From: Microbacterium sp. SLBN-146
GTDB taxonomy: Bacteria > Actinomycetota > Actinomycetes > Actinomycetales > Microbacteriaceae
Assembly (NCBI RefSeq): GCF_006715145.1
Contig: NZ_VFMR01000001.1
Location: 806,001-870,000 of the forward strand
Reading direction: 5' to 3'
DNA length: 64,000 bases
The notes under the pieces are model-generated. The model was not told the origin of the DNA, searched no databases, and saw nothing but the letters and a program-made list of their open reading frames with translations. Positions 9,036-17,996 of the stretch are shown here, piece after piece. The translations under genes were made by a program, and so were the position numbers. The first letter of the stretch is position 1, and every line of letters begins with the position of its first letter.

Positions 9036-10031
9036 TCAGCCGCGCGCCTTGGCCATGAGCTCCGCGCGCGGGTTCTCCTTCGGTTCGAGCGACTGGAACT
9101 TCTCGAGCGCTTCTCGCGCCGCGTCGTCGAGGTGCGCCGGCACCGCGACCTGGACTTCGGCGAGAAGGTCGCCCGTGCCCTTCTTCGTCTCGACGCCGCG
9201 GCCCTTCACACGGAGCACACGGCCCGACGGCGTTCCGGGTGCGACGCGGAGCTTGACGGGCTCGCCGCCGAGGGTCGGAACCTCGATCGTCGCGCCGAGC
9301 GCCGCCTCTGTGAACGTGACGGGAACTTTGACGCGTAGGTTGAGGCCCTCGCGCTCGAAGACGGGATGCGGCCGCACCGTGATCTGCACGACGATGTCGC
9401 CCTGCTCGCCGCCGTCGGGCGACGGGCGCCCGCGTCCGCGCAGGCGGATCTTCTGCCCATCGGACACCCCTGCGGGGATCTTGACCTTGAAGGGCCGACC
9501 GTCCTCGCCCTGAAGCGTGATCGTCTCGCCCTTGGTCGCCGTGAGGAAATCGATGGTCGTGCGTGCGGTCACATCCGCACCGCGCGTCGGTCCGCCGTAC
9601 CCGCGGAATCCGCCCGTCGTCTGCCCGAACCGCCCGGAGCCGAATCCACCGCCGCCGCTCTGCCCGAACATCGAGAAGATGTCGTCGAAGTCCTCGGCCG
9701 ACGCGTACCGTCCGCCCCCGCGACCCTGGCTGAACTGCGAGAAGACGTCCTCGAAACCGCCGGCGCTCTGGCCGCCCGCCGTGAAGCGCGCGCCCGAGCC
9801 CATCGCTCTGATCTGGTCGTACTCCGCCCGCTGCTCGGTGTCGCTCAGCACGGCGTACGCCTCGCTGATCTCCTTGAACTTGGCCTCCGCGGTGGCATCA
9901 CCCTGGTTGGAATCGGGGTGGTACTGCCGCGCGAGCTTGCGGTACGTCTTCTTGAGGTCGGCGTCCGAGACGTCTTTGGAAACTCCGAGGACCTTGTAGA
10001 AGTCCTTGTCGAACCAGTCCTGACTTGCCAT
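9036..10031 (-). CDS. dnaJ: DnaJ-type co-chaperone lacking the zinc-finger domain (331 aa)
   Basis: The J domain occupies residues 9-75 with the HPD motif at 38-40, which stimulates the DnaK ATPase. A Gly/Phe-rich linker follows to about residue 140, then the two C-terminal beta-sandwich substrate-binding domains. The four CxxCxGxG zinc-binding repeats of classical DnaJ are absent, so it is a CbpA/DnaJ2-like member, as is usual for the dnaJ inside actinobacterial dnaK operons. It lies 16 bp upstream of hspR and 17 bp downstream of grpE, in one heat-shock operon. Confidence 0.93.
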   Translation of the reverse strand: MASQDWFDKDFYKVLGVSKDVSDADLKKTYRKLARQYHPDSNQGDATAEAKFKEISEAYAVLSDTEQRAEYDQIRAMGSGARFTAGGQSAGGFEDVFSQFSQGRGGGRYASAEDFDDIFSMFGQSGGGGFGSGRFGQTTGGFRGYGGPTRGADVTARTTIDFLTATKGETITLQGEDGRPFKVKIPAGVSDGQKIRLRGRGRPSPDGGEQGDIVVQITVRPHPVFEREGLNLRVKVPVTFTEAALGATIEVPTLGGEPVKLRVAPGTPSGRVLRVKGRGVETKKGTGDLLAEVQVAVPAHLDDAAREALEKFQSLEPKENPRAELMAKARG

Positions 10032-10048
10032 GGATGCCTCCTCCTGCC

Positions 10049-10636
10049 CTACTCGGCCGGAACGGCGACGACGACCTTGGCCGGCCGCAGTTCGACATCG
10101 CCCAGGCGGTAGCCCACCTCGACGACTTCGAGCACGACCGTCTCGGTCTGGCCGGGGGTCGGCACCTGGAAGATGGCCTCGTGCTGCTGGGGGTCGAAGG
10201 CGTCTCCCGCGGTACCGTACGCGGTCACTCCGAGCTTCGCGGCGGATGCGCGGACCTTGCCTGCGATCGCTGCGAACGGCGTGCCCTCTTCGAGGTCGCC
10301 GTGCTTCTCGGCCCGGTCGAGGTCGTCGAGCACCGGCAGGAGGCTGCGTGCCGCTTCGCCCTTCGCGCGGGCGATCTCGATCTCGCGCTGCTCTTCCGTG
10401 CGGCGACGGTAGTTCGCGTATTCGGCGGTGAGCCGCTTCAGGTCGGCGAGGTAACCCGCCGCCTCGGGCGGAAGGTCGACCGCGTCGTCGCCCGTGAGAG
10501 CGTCGTCGGTCTGGTCCGCGCCGAGGATGTCGTCGACCGTCAGGTCGTCCTGGTGCGACGCGGGGTCGGAGACGTGCGCCTCCGACCCCTCGTCGTCCGG
10601 ACGGACCTCGTCGTTTCCGAAGTCCTTCTCGGTCAT
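10049..10636 (-). CDS. grpE: GrpE nucleotide exchange factor (195 aa)
   Basis: GrpE dimers release ADP from DnaK. The first 65 residues are acidic and disordered. A long helix follows (YLADLKRLTAEYANYRRRTE), and the C-terminal beta-domain carries the family signature around FDPQQHEAIFQVPTPG and the final VGYRLGDVELRPAKVVV. Only 3 bp separate its start from the dnaK stop. Length and order match actinobacterial operons. Confidence 0.95.
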   Translation of the reverse strand: MTEKDFGNDEVRPDDEGSEAHVSDPASHQDDLTVDDILGADQTDDALTGDDAVDLPPEAAGYLADLKRLTAEYANYRRRTEEQREIEIARAKGEAARSLLPVLDDLDRAEKHGDLEEGTPFAAIAGKVRASAAKLGVTAYGTAGDAFDPQQHEAIFQVPTPGQTETVVLEVVEVGYRLGDVELRPAKVVVAVPAE

Positions 10637-10639
10637 GTC

Positions 10640-12505
10640 CTACTTCTTCTCTTCCTCGTCGTCGACGACCTCGGCATCGATGACGTCCTCCTCGGGGTTC
10701 GGCACGTCGCCGTTGCCCGGGTCGGCCACCGTCGGGTCGCCCTGCTCGCCTGCCGACTGCTGCGACGCGTAGATCGCCTCGCCCAGCTGCTGCTGGCTCT
10801 GGCTCAGCTTGTCGTACGCGGTCTTGACCGCGTCGTCGTCGTCGCCGGCGAGCGCCGTCTTGAGAGCGTCGACATCACCCTGAACGGAGGCCTTGACCTC
10901 TTCGGGGAGCTTGTCGTCGTTGTCCTTGATGAGCTTCTCGATCGAGTACGCGAGCGTCTCGGCCTGGTTGCGCACTTCGGCGGCCTCGCGACGCTTCTTG
11001 TCTTCGGCGGCGTGCTCCTCGGCCTCGCGCACCATCCGCTCGATGTCGTCCTTCGCGAGCGACGAGCCGCCCGTGATGGTCATCGACTGCTCCTTGCCGG
11101 TGCCCTTGTCCTTCGCGGAGACGTGGACGATGCCGTTCGCGTCGATGTCGAAGGTGACCTCGACCTGCGGGATGCCGCGGGGCGCGGGTGCGATGCCCGT
11201 GAGCTCGAAGGTGCCCAGCGGCTTGTTGTCGCGCGTGAACTCGCGCTCGCCCTGGAAGACCTGGATCGCGACCGACGGCTGGTTGTCGTCGGCGGTCGTG
11301 AAGGTCTCGCTGCGCTTCGTGGGGATGGCGGTGTTGCGCTCGATGAGCTTCGTCATGATGCCGCCCTTGGTCTCGATGCCGAGGCTCAGGGGGGTGACGT
11401 CGATGAGGAGGACGTCCTTGCGCTCGCCCTTGAGGACGCCGGCCTGCAGGGCTGCGCCCACGGCCACGACCTCATCGGGGTTGACGCCCTTGTTGGCGTC
11501 CTTGCCGGTCTCGCGCTTGACGAGCTCCGCGACCGCCGGCATACGAGTGGAACCACCGACGAGCACGATGTGGTCGATGTCGGCGACCTTGATGCCCGCT
11601 TCTCGGATGACGTCCTCGAAGGGCTTCTTGGTGCGGTCGAGGAGGTCCTTCGTCAGGTCCTCGAACTTCGCGCGCGTGACCGTCTCGCTCAGCGACACGG
11701 GGCCGCTGTCCGTCAGCGACAGGTAAGGGAGGTTGACGCTCGTCGAAGTCGACGAGGACAGTTCCTTCTTCGCCTGCTCCGCGGCCTCCTTGAGGCGCTG
11801 CAGCGCGATCTTGTCACCCGACACGTCGACACCCGTCGTGTCCTTGAACTGCTTGATGAAGTAGTCGACGAGGCGCTGGTCCCAGTCGTCTCCACCGAGG
11901 CGGTTGTCACCGGCGGTCGAGCGCACCTGGATGGTCGAGAAGTCGTCGTCCTTGCCCACTTCGAGCAGGGAGACATCGAACGTTCCGCCACCGAGGTCGA
12001 ACACGAGGATGAGCTCGTCTTCCTTGCCCTTGTCGAGGCCGTACGCGAGGGCTGCGGCCGTCGGCTCGTTGATGATGCGCAGGACGTTGAGGCCTGCGAT
12101 CTCTCCGGCCTCCTTCGTGGCCTGACGCTCGGCGTCGTTGAAGTACGCCGGGACGGTGATGACGGCGTCGGTCACGGTGTCGCCCAGGTACTCCTCGGCG
12201 TCACGCTTGAGCTTCTGGAGGATGCGCGCGGAGATCTCCTGCGGCGTCCACTTCTTGCCGTCGACCTCGAAGGTCCAGTCGGTGCCCATGTGGCGCTTGA
12301 CGGACGCGACCGTGCGGTCGACGTTGGTGACGGCCTGGCGCTTCGCGGTCTCGCCGACCAGCACCTCGCCGTCCTTCGTGAACGCGACGACCGACGGGGT
12401 CGTGCGGAAGCCCTCGGCGTTGGCGATGACCTTCGGCTCGCCACCCTCGAGGACGCTCACGACGGAGTTCGTCGTCCCGAGGTCGATTCCCACAGCACGT
12501 GCCAT
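10640..12505 (-). CDS. dnaK: Hsp70 chaperone DnaK (621 aa)
   Basis: The N-terminal ATPase domain begins [17 protein letters not shown]. It also has [10 protein letters not shown], the phosphate-loop motif [15 protein letters not shown], and the adenosine motif [14 protein letters not shown]. The substrate-binding domain follows ([14 protein letters not shown]) with a helical lid and the acidic C-terminal tail ending EEEKK. The start is ATG 12505, preceded by AAGGAGAG; a longer in-frame extension upstream has no Shine-Dalgarno and is not conserved in the family. It is the first gene of the HspR-controlled operon. The promoter and HAIR sites lie about 90-170 bp upstream. Confidence 0.98.
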   Translation of the reverse strand: MARAVGIDLGTTNSVVSVLEGGEPKVIANAEGFRTTPSVVAFTKDGEVLVGETAKRQAVTNVDRTVASVKRHMGTDWTFEVDGKKWTPQEISARILQKLKRDAEEYLGDTVTDAVITVPAYFNDAERQATKEAGEIAGLNVLRIINEPTAAALAYGLDKGKEDELILVFDLGGGTFDVSLLEVGKDDDFSTIQVRSTAGDNRLGGDDWDQRLVDYFIKQFKDTTGVDVSGDKIALQRLKEAAEQAKKELSSSTSTSVNLPYLSLTDSGPVSLSETVTRAKFEDLTKDLLDRTKKPFEDVIREAGIKVADIDHIVLVGGSTRMPAVAELVKRETGKDANKGVNPDEVVAVGAALQAGVLKGERKDVLLIDVTPLSLGIETKGGIMTKLIERNTAIPTKRSETFTTADDNQPSVAIQVFQGEREFTRDNKPLGTFELTGIAPAPRGIPQVEVTFDIDANGIVHVSAKDKGTGKEQSMTITGGSSLAKDDIERMVREAEEHAAEDKKRREAAEVRNQAETLAYSIEKLIKDNDDKLPEEVKASVQGDVDALKTALAGDDDDAVKTAYDKLSQSQQQLGEAIYASQQSAGEQGDPTVADPGNGDVPNPEEDVIDAEVVDDEEEKK

Positions 12506-12596
12506 GTGTTTCTCTCCTTCTGTCTGGGCCGTGACGGATGCCGCGGCCCGAGGTGTCAGCGCAACGGGTTCGTTGCGAAAGTCGTGGCGGCTCGCA

Positions 12597-12617
12597 CTTG
12601 AGCCGTGATGACTCAAG
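12597..12617 (-). promoter_or_regulatory. HAIR operator (HspR binding site)
   Basis: The + strand reads CTTGAGC-N7-ACTCAAG, matching the HAIR consensus CTTGAGT-N7-ACTCAAG at 13 of 14 positions. It touches the proposed -10 box of the dnaK promoter, so HspR binding would block RNA polymerase. Confidence 0.9.
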
Positions 12618-12645
12618 GCTAACGCGGCATCCCGGATCCTGTCAA
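12616..12645 (-). promoter_or_regulatory. Predicted dnaK promoter
   Basis: On the minus strand, TTGACA (12645-12640), an 18-nt spacer and TAGCCT (12621-12616) form a sigma-70-like promoter. It lies between the two HAIR-like sites, in a patch unusually rich in A/T for this genome. Confidence 0.65.
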
Positions 12646-12651
12646 TTCAAA

Positions 12652-12672
12652 CTTGATATGAATTGGCTCAAC
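12652..12672 (-). promoter_or_regulatory. Second, weaker HAIR-like site
   Basis: The site CTTGATA-N7-GCTCAAC keeps 5 of 7 bases in each half-site and the exact 7-bp spacer. It lies just upstream of the predicted -35 box, 55 bp from the stronger HAIR site. It may also lie in the control region of the divergent MFS gene. Confidence 0.55.
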
Positions 12673-12790
12673 TTTCCATTCCGCGCACGATCCGCGACGT
12701 CGGAGTACCGTGAACGGAGCCGCAACGGCGCGGCCGCCCGGGCTGGGGCCCAGGGGCGCAGAAACCCGATGTTCATCGAAGGGTCGTACC

Positions 12791-14215
12791 GTGACGAACA
12801 TGTCGCATCCCGAACACCCGTCCGTGACGCCGCCCCCGGCCACCGCCGACAGCGGTGCCGTCCCGGTCATGGGACTCGATCTGCGTGACAACACCCCGGC
12901 ACCGCGCTCGACGATCTTCTCGTGGGCGCTCTGGGACTGGGCGACACAGCCGTTCAACACCGTGATCCTCACGTTCATCTTCACGGCGCTCTACCTCACG
13001 ACGGAGGCGTTCCTTCCCGCCGACGTCGCCTCGCTCGCTGAGAACGACCCCACGCGGCTCGCCGCCGAGGCAGGACTCGCATCGGGACTCGGCTGGGGCA
13101 CGACGATCGCGGGCGTGCTCATCCTGCTCATCGCGCCGGTCCTCGGTCAGCAGGCCGACGCGGCCGGCCGACAGAAGCTGTGGCTCGGGATCGGCACGGG
13201 AGCCCTCATCCTGTGCATGTTCGGACTCTGGTTCGTCGAGCCGACTCCCACGCTCTTCTGGCTCGGCGTGGCTCTCATCTCAGCGGGGACCGTCTTCAGC
13301 GAGATCGCCGGAGTCAACTACAACGCGATGCTCATCGGGATCGCGACGCCGAAGACGATCGGCCGCGTGTCAGGTCTCGGGTGGGGCTTCGGCTACCTCG
13401 GCGGCATCGTCGCCCTCGTCCTCGTCGTCGTGTTCTACATGTCGGACTGGTTCGGTCTGAGCGAAGAGGGCGGACTGCCGTTCCGCATCATCGCCGTCGG
13501 GTGCGCGCTCTGGGCGATCGTCTTCGCCCTACCGATCTTCTTCCGGGTCCCCGAGCCGTCTCTCGGTCGACCGGAGCGGCGCGCCGGGATCTTCCGCGCG
13601 TACGGTCTCCTCGTCCGGGACGTCGTGGGGCTCTACCGCAACCCGGGGTCGCGCCCGACGTTCTGGTTCCTCCTCGCGAGCGCCGTCTTCCGTGACGGAC
13701 TCAGCGGCGTCTTCACCTTCGGCGCCATTATCGCCGGCCAGGTGTTCGGGTTCAGCTTCATCGAGCTCGTCATCTTCGGCATCGCCGCGAACCTCATCGC
13801 GGGGATCTCCACGCTCCTCGCGGGTCGCCTTGACGATCGCCTCGGTCCGAAGACGATCATCATGTTCTCACTCGGCGCCATGATCGTCGCGGGCGTCGGC
13901 GTCTTCCTTCTCGTCGATGCCGGCACCGTCGTCTTCTGGGTCGGTGGGCTTCTGCTGTGCGCCTTCGTCGGTCCTGCGCAGGCGTCGTCGCGATCCTTCC
14001 TCGCGCGAGTGACCCCCGCCGGTCGCGAGGGTGAGATCTTCGGCCTGTACGCCACGACGGGGCGCGCCGCGAGTTGGATGGCCTCGCTCCTGTGGGCGGT
14101 GCTGATCACCCTCACGGCGACGACCGCATACGGCATCCTCGGGATCGTCCTCGTTCTCGCCCTCGGCCTCGCGCTCCTCATCCCCGTGAAGGCCCCCCCG
14201 CGTATCGCCGCCTAG
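12791..14215 (+). CDS. UMF1/Atg22-like MFS transporter (474 aa)
   Basis: The protein has twelve predicted membrane helices. The start of the first helix, WALWDWATQPFNTVILTFIF, is typical of the UMF1 (Atg22-like) branch of the major facilitator superfamily, as are NYNAMLIGIATPKTIGRVSG and GFGYLGGIVAL. Substrates of this branch are not established; amino acids or peptides have been proposed for the yeast protein. The start could be GTG 12791 (AAGGG 7 nt upstream) or ATG 12800; the former is chosen for its Shine-Dalgarno spacing. It is divergent from the dnaK operon, and three family A repeats follow its stop. Confidence 0.8.
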   Translation: MTNMSHPEHPSVTPPPATADSGAVPVMGLDLRDNTPAPRSTIFSWALWDWATQPFNTVILTFIFTALYLTTEAFLPADVASLAENDPTRLAAEAGLASGLGWGTTIAGVLILLIAPVLGQQADAAGRQKLWLGIGTGALILCMFGLWFVEPTPTLFWLGVALISAGTVFSEIAGVNYNAMLIGIATPKTIGRVSGLGWGFGYLGGIVALVLVVVFYMSDWFGLSEEGGLPFRIIAVGCALWAIVFALPIFFRVPEPSLGRPERRAGIFRAYGLLVRDVVGLYRNPGSRPTFWFLLASAVFRDGLSGVFTFGAIIAGQVFGFSFIELVIFGIAANLIAGISTLLAGRLDDRLGPKTIIMFSLGAMIVAGVGVFLLVDAGTVVFWVGGLLLCAFVGPAQASSRSFLARVTPAGREGEIFGLYATTGRAASWMASLLWAVLITLTATTAYGILGIVLVLALGLALLIPVKAPPRIAA

Positions 14216-14279
14216 GAACCCGCCCGCGCTGGGTCGCCGCCCCGGTGCCGCCCACCCGCGTGCCGCCCGCCCGTGTGCC

Positions 14280-14335
14280 GAGAAGACCCAGACTGCTGCG
14301 AACACGCCGAAATTGCAGCAGTTCAGGTCTTCTCG
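14280..14335. repeat. Family A palindromic intergenic repeat, copy 2 (56 bp)
   Basis: The outer arms are GAGAAGACC and GGTCTTCTC, with inner arms around CTGCTGC and GCAGCAG. It has the same length and orientation as the other copies. It lies in the 390-bp gene-free gap (14216-14605) between two convergent genes; outside the repeats I see nothing else in that gap. Confidence 0.8.
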
Positions 14336-14435
14336 CCCGGCCGGTGCCCGACTCCGCGTGCCAGCCCGCGCCGTGCCAGCCCGCGCCGTGCCGCCCCGCG
14401 CCCTGTCGGTCCGAGCCGGGTCGTCGCCGGCTACC

Positions 14436-14491
14436 GAGAAGACCCATACTGCTGCGAACGCGCCCGAATTGCAGCAGTTCGGGTCTTCTCG
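14436..14491. repeat. Family A palindromic intergenic repeat, copy 3 (56 bp)
   Basis: This copy is nearly identical to copy 2, sharing the inner arms CTGCTGCGAAC and GAATTGCAGCAG, and it begins 156 bp after copy 2. Confidence 0.8.
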
Positions 14492-14531
14492 CCCTGGGGT
14501 GGGGTCCGACGTCGCAGCGGCCTTCGGCGCC

Positions 14532-14587
14532 GAGAAGACGCCAAACGCTCGCGCGAGGCCCGATTTCGAGCGGTTCGGGTCTTCTCG
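14532..14587. repeat. Family A palindromic intergenic repeat, copy 4 (56 bp)
   Basis: The arms are GAGAAGACG and GGGTCTTCTCG. The interior (CGCTCG ... CGAGCG) differs from copies 2 and 3 but keeps its own inverted symmetry and the fixed 56-bp length. Confidence 0.78.
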
Positions 14588-14605
14588 GCGTGAGGGGGTC
14601 CGGCG

Positions 14606-15187
14606 TCAGCGGGGGCGGGGCCAGGAGGCCGCGAGCTTGGCGAGGAGGCGTGCCAGTTCGTCGGCCTCTACCGGCGTGAAGTCGGCGAGCGCCGCTCCCA
14701 CCGCCTCGACGCGGGCGCCGCGGGCCTGCGAGACGACGGCCCTGCCGGCATCCGTCAGCACGATGTCGGTGCGCCGCGCGTCCGCGGCATTCGCCTCACG
14801 ACGCACATGCCCCTCGGCCACGGCGGCCTGGACGAGACGGCTCGCGCGCGGCTGATCGACGCCGATCCGCTCCGCGAGCTCCGAGACCGAGAGTGGGGCG
14901 GATGCCGCGGCGAGAGCCTCGAGCAGACGAAAGCGCGCCGCGAATCGCGCCATCGGACCGTGCTCGCCCCACTTGCCGCCGAAGGGACCGCGTCCGCCGT
15001 GCGGGCCACCGTGCTCGCCATGACCGCCGGCACCCCAGGGCCCTCCGCGCCCGGGACTGCCCGGATGCGCCCAGGGTGGCGAGCCGGCACCCGGCGATGG
15101 GCGCGGGCCGCGCAGCTGCGCGAGGGCGGCGGCGATGCGCTCGGACGGAAGCGCGGCATCCTTTTCGGTCACTTCGTCAGGATACAT
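14606..15187 (-). CDS. MarR-like winged-helix regulator with Gly/His-rich linker (193 aa)
   Basis: Residues about 80-190 form a MarR-type winged helix: LSVSELAERIGVDQPRASRL is the recognition helix-turn-helix, followed by the wing (RREANAADARRTDIVLTDAG). Before it lies a low-complexity Gly/Pro/His-rich stretch (about residues 25-75). A similar Gly/Pro/His-rich tail occurs in the divergent gene at 15287. The start is taken as ATG 15187; an in-frame ATG at 15199 would add four residues. Two palindromes in the 99-bp divergent gap are probable operators, so autoregulation and control of the neighbour are likely. The inducer is unknown; the His-rich linker could bind metal. Confidence 0.8.
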   Translation of the reverse strand: MYPDEVTEKDAALPSERIAAALAQLRGPRPSPGAGSPPWAHPGSPGRGGPWGAGGHGEHGGPHGGRGPFGGKWGEHGPMARFAARFRLLEALAAASAPLSVSELAERIGVDQPRASRLVQAAVAEGHVRREANAADARRTDIVLTDAGRAVVSQARGARVEAVGAALADFTPVEADELARLLAKLAASWPRPR

Positions 15188-15193
15188 GCCACT

Positions 15194-15218
15194 TGACATG
15201 CTTCCCGATTGCATGTCA
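15194..15218. promoter_or_regulatory. Palindromic operator 1 between the divergent MarR-like genes
   Basis: TGACATGC-N9-GCATGTCA is a perfect 8-bp inverted repeat. It overlaps a TTGACA (15193-15198) that could be a rightward -35 box, and it reaches the start region of the leftward MarR gene. It is a likely MarR-family binding site. Confidence 0.7.
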
Positions 15219-15229
15219 CACTGCATGTG

Positions 15230-15245
15230 CATGTCAGGCGACATG
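15230..15245. promoter_or_regulatory. Palindromic operator 2 between the divergent MarR-like genes
   Basis: CATGTC-AGGC-GACATG repeats the same half-site as operator 1 with a shorter spacer. A TAAATA immediately downstream (15246-15251) may be the -10 box for the rightward gene. Confidence 0.6.
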
Positions 15246-15286
15246 TAAATACTCGGATCCCCCCGGATCCCACGAAAGGACTTCAC

Positions 15287-16021
15287 ATGACCACCGAGAA
15301 CGCACCACACACACCGCCCCAGCGGCCACTCGGCTCCTGGCTTCGCGTCGTCGACGGACTCATCTCCGCCGAGTTCGCTGAGGCCTTCGCCGCCGAGGGC
15401 ATCGACCGCCGCGACTGGATGCTGCTGAGCGTCATGGCCGGCGAGGCCGACGTCCCTCCCTTCGCGGCGAAGCTCGCTCGTCGCGGCAAGAGACTGCGCC
15501 GCCTCGAGGAACGAGGGTGGGCCTCCGAGCAGTCGGACGGCACCTGGACCCTCACCGATGAAGGCCGCCAGGCGAAGGAGCGCCTCGGCGCGATCCTCGA
15601 CGGCATCCGCCAGCGCGTCGCGGGAGCCGTGTCTCCCGAGGACTTCGCCACGACGATGGCCTCACTCGAGGCGATCGCCCGCGAACTCGGCGGCGACGAC
15701 CCCGACGCCCACGCATGGCGAGGCGGACGCGGCTTCGGCCGCCGCTTCGGTCACCGCGGCGCGCCCCGTTTCGAGCACGACGGACCCGGCCCGTTCGGAC
15801 CAGGCCCGTTCGGACCCGGCCCGTTCGGACCCCGCCACCGGCGTGGGCACGCACCGTTCGGGCACGACGATTTCGACGTTTCGGACGGTCGGCGGTTCCG
15901 CCCCGGCCCGCACGGTCGCCGCTGCCGCAGCGAGCATGCGCACGGCCGGCCCGAGCACGCGACCGAGCACGCCTACGAGCGCGGGTTCGAAGCAGGGCTC
16001 GCCCACGGACGCAGCGCGTAG
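15287..16021 (+). CDS. MarR/PadR-like winged-helix protein with His/Gly/Pro-rich tail (244 aa)
   Basis: The N-terminal 130 residues look like a winged-helix regulator: helices around RDWMLLSVMAGEA, a Lys/Arg-rich turn (RRGKRLRRLEERGW) and a wing ending WTLTDEGRQAKERL. The remaining 110 residues are low complexity, with four GPGPFGP-like repeats followed by a stretch with many His residues (HGRRCRSEHAHGRPEHATEH). Members of this kind often accompany a MarR gene in Microbacteriaceae, but I do not know a defined function. The start ATG 15287 follows AAAGGA with good spacing. It shares operators with the divergent MarR gene. Confidence 0.65.
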   Translation: MTTENAPHTPPQRPLGSWLRVVDGLISAEFAEAFAAEGIDRRDWMLLSVMAGEADVPPFAAKLARRGKRLRRLEERGWASEQSDGTWTLTDEGRQAKERLGAILDGIRQRVAGAVSPEDFATTMASLEAIARELGGDDPDAHAWRGGRGFGRRFGHRGAPRFEHDGPGPFGPGPFGPGPFGPRHRRGHAPFGHDDFDVSDGRRFRPGPHGRRCRSEHAHGRPEHATEHAYERGFEAGLAHGRSA

Positions 16022-16041
16022 CCGCGGCATCCACACATCCC

Positions 16042-16077
16042 GAGGAGGGGCGTCGCGTGACAGCGGCGTCCCTCCTC
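16042..16077. terminator. Bidirectional terminator hairpin
   Basis: GAGGAGGG (16042-16049) pairs with CCCTCCTC (16070-16077), with further partial pairing of GCGTCGC and GCGGCGT inside. It lies between the convergent ends of the winged-helix gene and the BCCT gene. Confidence 0.6.
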
Positions 16078-16094
16078 TGCGTCGTGCTCGCGAC

Positions 16095-17948
16095 TCAGCG
16101 CAGCGGGTCGCGCCCATCGTCGTCGGTCGACCGGTCCGGAACATCCGCGACGTCGCCGGTCGGCACACCACCGGGCTCGGCGTTCGCGGCATCCAGTGCG
16201 GCCCGTGTGGCCCGACGCGACGGCTGGTCGCCGACCACCGGCACAGCTGCTGTCGGGGGGTCGTTCCGCAGGCCGATGCTCCGGCCGAGGCGGCGCAGCC
16301 ACGACGGTTCGTGGATCACGCCCTCCTCGGCAGGCGCCTCCACTTCGAGTCCGTAGTACTCGCCGATCTGATCGACCAGCTGGGCGCGCGCCGCACGATC
16401 GTACGCCCGCCGCTCGCGACTGAACGCGACGACCGTCGACCAGCACATGAGCAGCATGATGACGCTGAAGGGCAGGGCGATGATGATCGCCGCGGTCTGG
16501 AGAGCCTGCAGCCCTCCCGTCAGCAGGAGCGCCACGGCGAGCACGGCCGTCGCGAGCGTGAAGAACACACGTACCCACTTGCGCGGATTGATCTGCCCGC
16601 CCGTCGCGATCATGCCCATCACGAGCGCACCCGAGTCCGACGACGTGATGAAGAAGATCGTGATGAGGAGGATGACGCCGATCGTGAGCACGGGTGTCCC
16701 CGGGATGTACTCGAGCAGCTGGAACAGCGACGTGTTGAGGTCGACAGTGCCCTCGGGCGTCGTCATCGACCCCGGCTGGGTCAGCTCGAGGTAGAGCGCC
16801 GAACCGCCCAGGACGGCGAACCACAGGATCGTGATGAGGGTCGGAACGATGATGACGCCCATCACGAACTGGCGGACGGTGCGTCCGCGCGAGATGCGGG
16901 CGATGAAGATCCCGACGAAGGGTGCCCACGAGATCCACCACCCCCAGTAGAACGACGTCCATGCGGCCTGCCACTCTTCGCCCGCGGCTCCCTGGAAGGC
17001 GCTCACGTTGAACGAGAGCCCGATGAATCCCTGGATGTAGTTGCCGATCGATTGCACCCACTCGCGCAGGAGGAACTCGGTCTGGCCGAAGATCAGGAGG
17101 TAGAGCACGAGGAGCCCTGCCAGGACCAGGTTGATCGAGGAGAGCCACTTCATGCCCTTCGTGACCCCCGACAGCACCGACATCAGCACGAAGACGGTGA
17201 TGACCGAGATGATGCCGATCTGCACCGGCTCGGAGGGTTCGAGGATGCCGGCCGAGTCGAGGCCCGCGCTGATCTGAAGGACACCGAGGCCGAGCGATGT
17301 CGCGACGCCGAACAGTGTGCCGACGAGCGCAACGACGTCGATCGCATTCCCCCACCCGCCGCGGACGCGCTTGCCGAGGAGAGGTTCCAAGGCCCAGCGG
17401 ATCGAGATCGGGCGTTTCCGCCGATGGATCGCGTAGGCGAGGCCGAGGCCGACGACGACGTAGATCGACCAGGCCTGAACGCCCCAGTGCAGGTAGGTCT
17501 GGCTGAGGGCCGCCTGCGCGAGCTGCTCGGGCGTACCTGTCAGTCCGGGGCGCGGGGTGACGAAGTGGCTGAGGGGTTCACTGACCCCATAGAAGACGAG
17601 TCCGATACCCATGCCCGCGGCGAACAGCAGCGAGAACCACGCGCCGAGCGAGAACTCGGGCTTGTCGTCGTCGGCACCGAGGCGGATGTCGCCGAAGCGG
17701 CTGAATCCGATCGCGAGCGCGAAGACGACGAAGAAGGCCGCGATGAGCACGTAGTACCAGTTGAACGCGTTGACGATCGAGGTCTGGATCGCATCGAACG
17801 CGGCCTCGGCGGCGCTGGGCGCGAGGAGCGCGAACGCGCTGAACGCCACGACGATCACCGCTGCGGGCCAGAAGACCCACCTCTTGATCGTGCTCTTCGG
17901 TTGCGGGCTTGTGGGTGTCGCGGAATCCGCGCTCGCCGTCGTAGCCAT
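16095..17948 (-). CDS. BCCT family (betaine/choline/carnitine) transporter (617 aa)
   Basis: The protein has twelve membrane helices with the BCCT signature in helix 8, WTSFYWGWWISWAPFVGIFI, followed by ARISRGRTVRQF. The early glycine-rich AAGMGIGLVFYGVSEPLSHF is also typical and, in Na+-coupled members, contributes to sodium binding. The C-terminal cytoplasmic tail (about 90 residues, Arg-rich) may sense osmotic stress as in BetP. The likely role is uptake of compatible solutes such as glycine betaine. The start is ATG 17948, with GAAAGG upstream. It is downstream of dcd on the same strand with a 48-bp gap. Confidence 0.92.
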   Translation of the reverse strand: MATTASADSATPTSPQPKSTIKRWVFWPAAVIVVAFSAFALLAPSAAEAAFDAIQTSIVNAFNWYYVLIAAFFVVFALAIGFSRFGDIRLGADDDKPEFSLGAWFSLLFAAGMGIGLVFYGVSEPLSHFVTPRPGLTGTPEQLAQAALSQTYLHWGVQAWSIYVVVGLGLAYAIHRRKRPISIRWALEPLLGKRVRGGWGNAIDVVALVGTLFGVATSLGLGVLQISAGLDSAGILEPSEPVQIGIISVITVFVLMSVLSGVTKGMKWLSSINLVLAGLLVLYLLIFGQTEFLLREWVQSIGNYIQGFIGLSFNVSAFQGAAGEEWQAAWTSFYWGWWISWAPFVGIFIARISRGRTVRQFVMGVIIVPTLITILWFAVLGGSALYLELTQPGSMTTPEGTVDLNTSLFQLLEYIPGTPVLTIGVILLITIFFITSSDSGALVMGMIATGGQINPRKWVRVFFTLATAVLAVALLLTGGLQALQTAAIIIALPFSVIMLLMCWSTVVAFSRERRAYDRAARAQLVDQIGEYYGLEVEAPAEEGVIHEPSWLRRLGRSIGLRNDPPTAAVPVVGDQPSRRATRAALDAANAEPGGVPTGDVADVPDRSTDDDGRDPLR

Positions 17949-17996
17949 GCCTTTCACCCTAGCGACGCCCACGACGGCGTCCCGGGTGGCGACGGA

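Noticed and set aside
10025-12601. Very long open frame on the + strand opposite dnaK and grpE (about 858 codons)
   Set aside because: It is a GC-rich antisense shadow: Val/Arg/Asp/Leu-rich with no recognisable domain, and it fully overlaps clear DnaK and GrpE genes.
14280-14587. Family A repeats as ordinary intrinsic terminators
   Set aside because: No T-run follows the hairpins; interiors are 28 nt long; two copies lie between same-strand genes upstream of zur. A terminator role is left as a possibility only.
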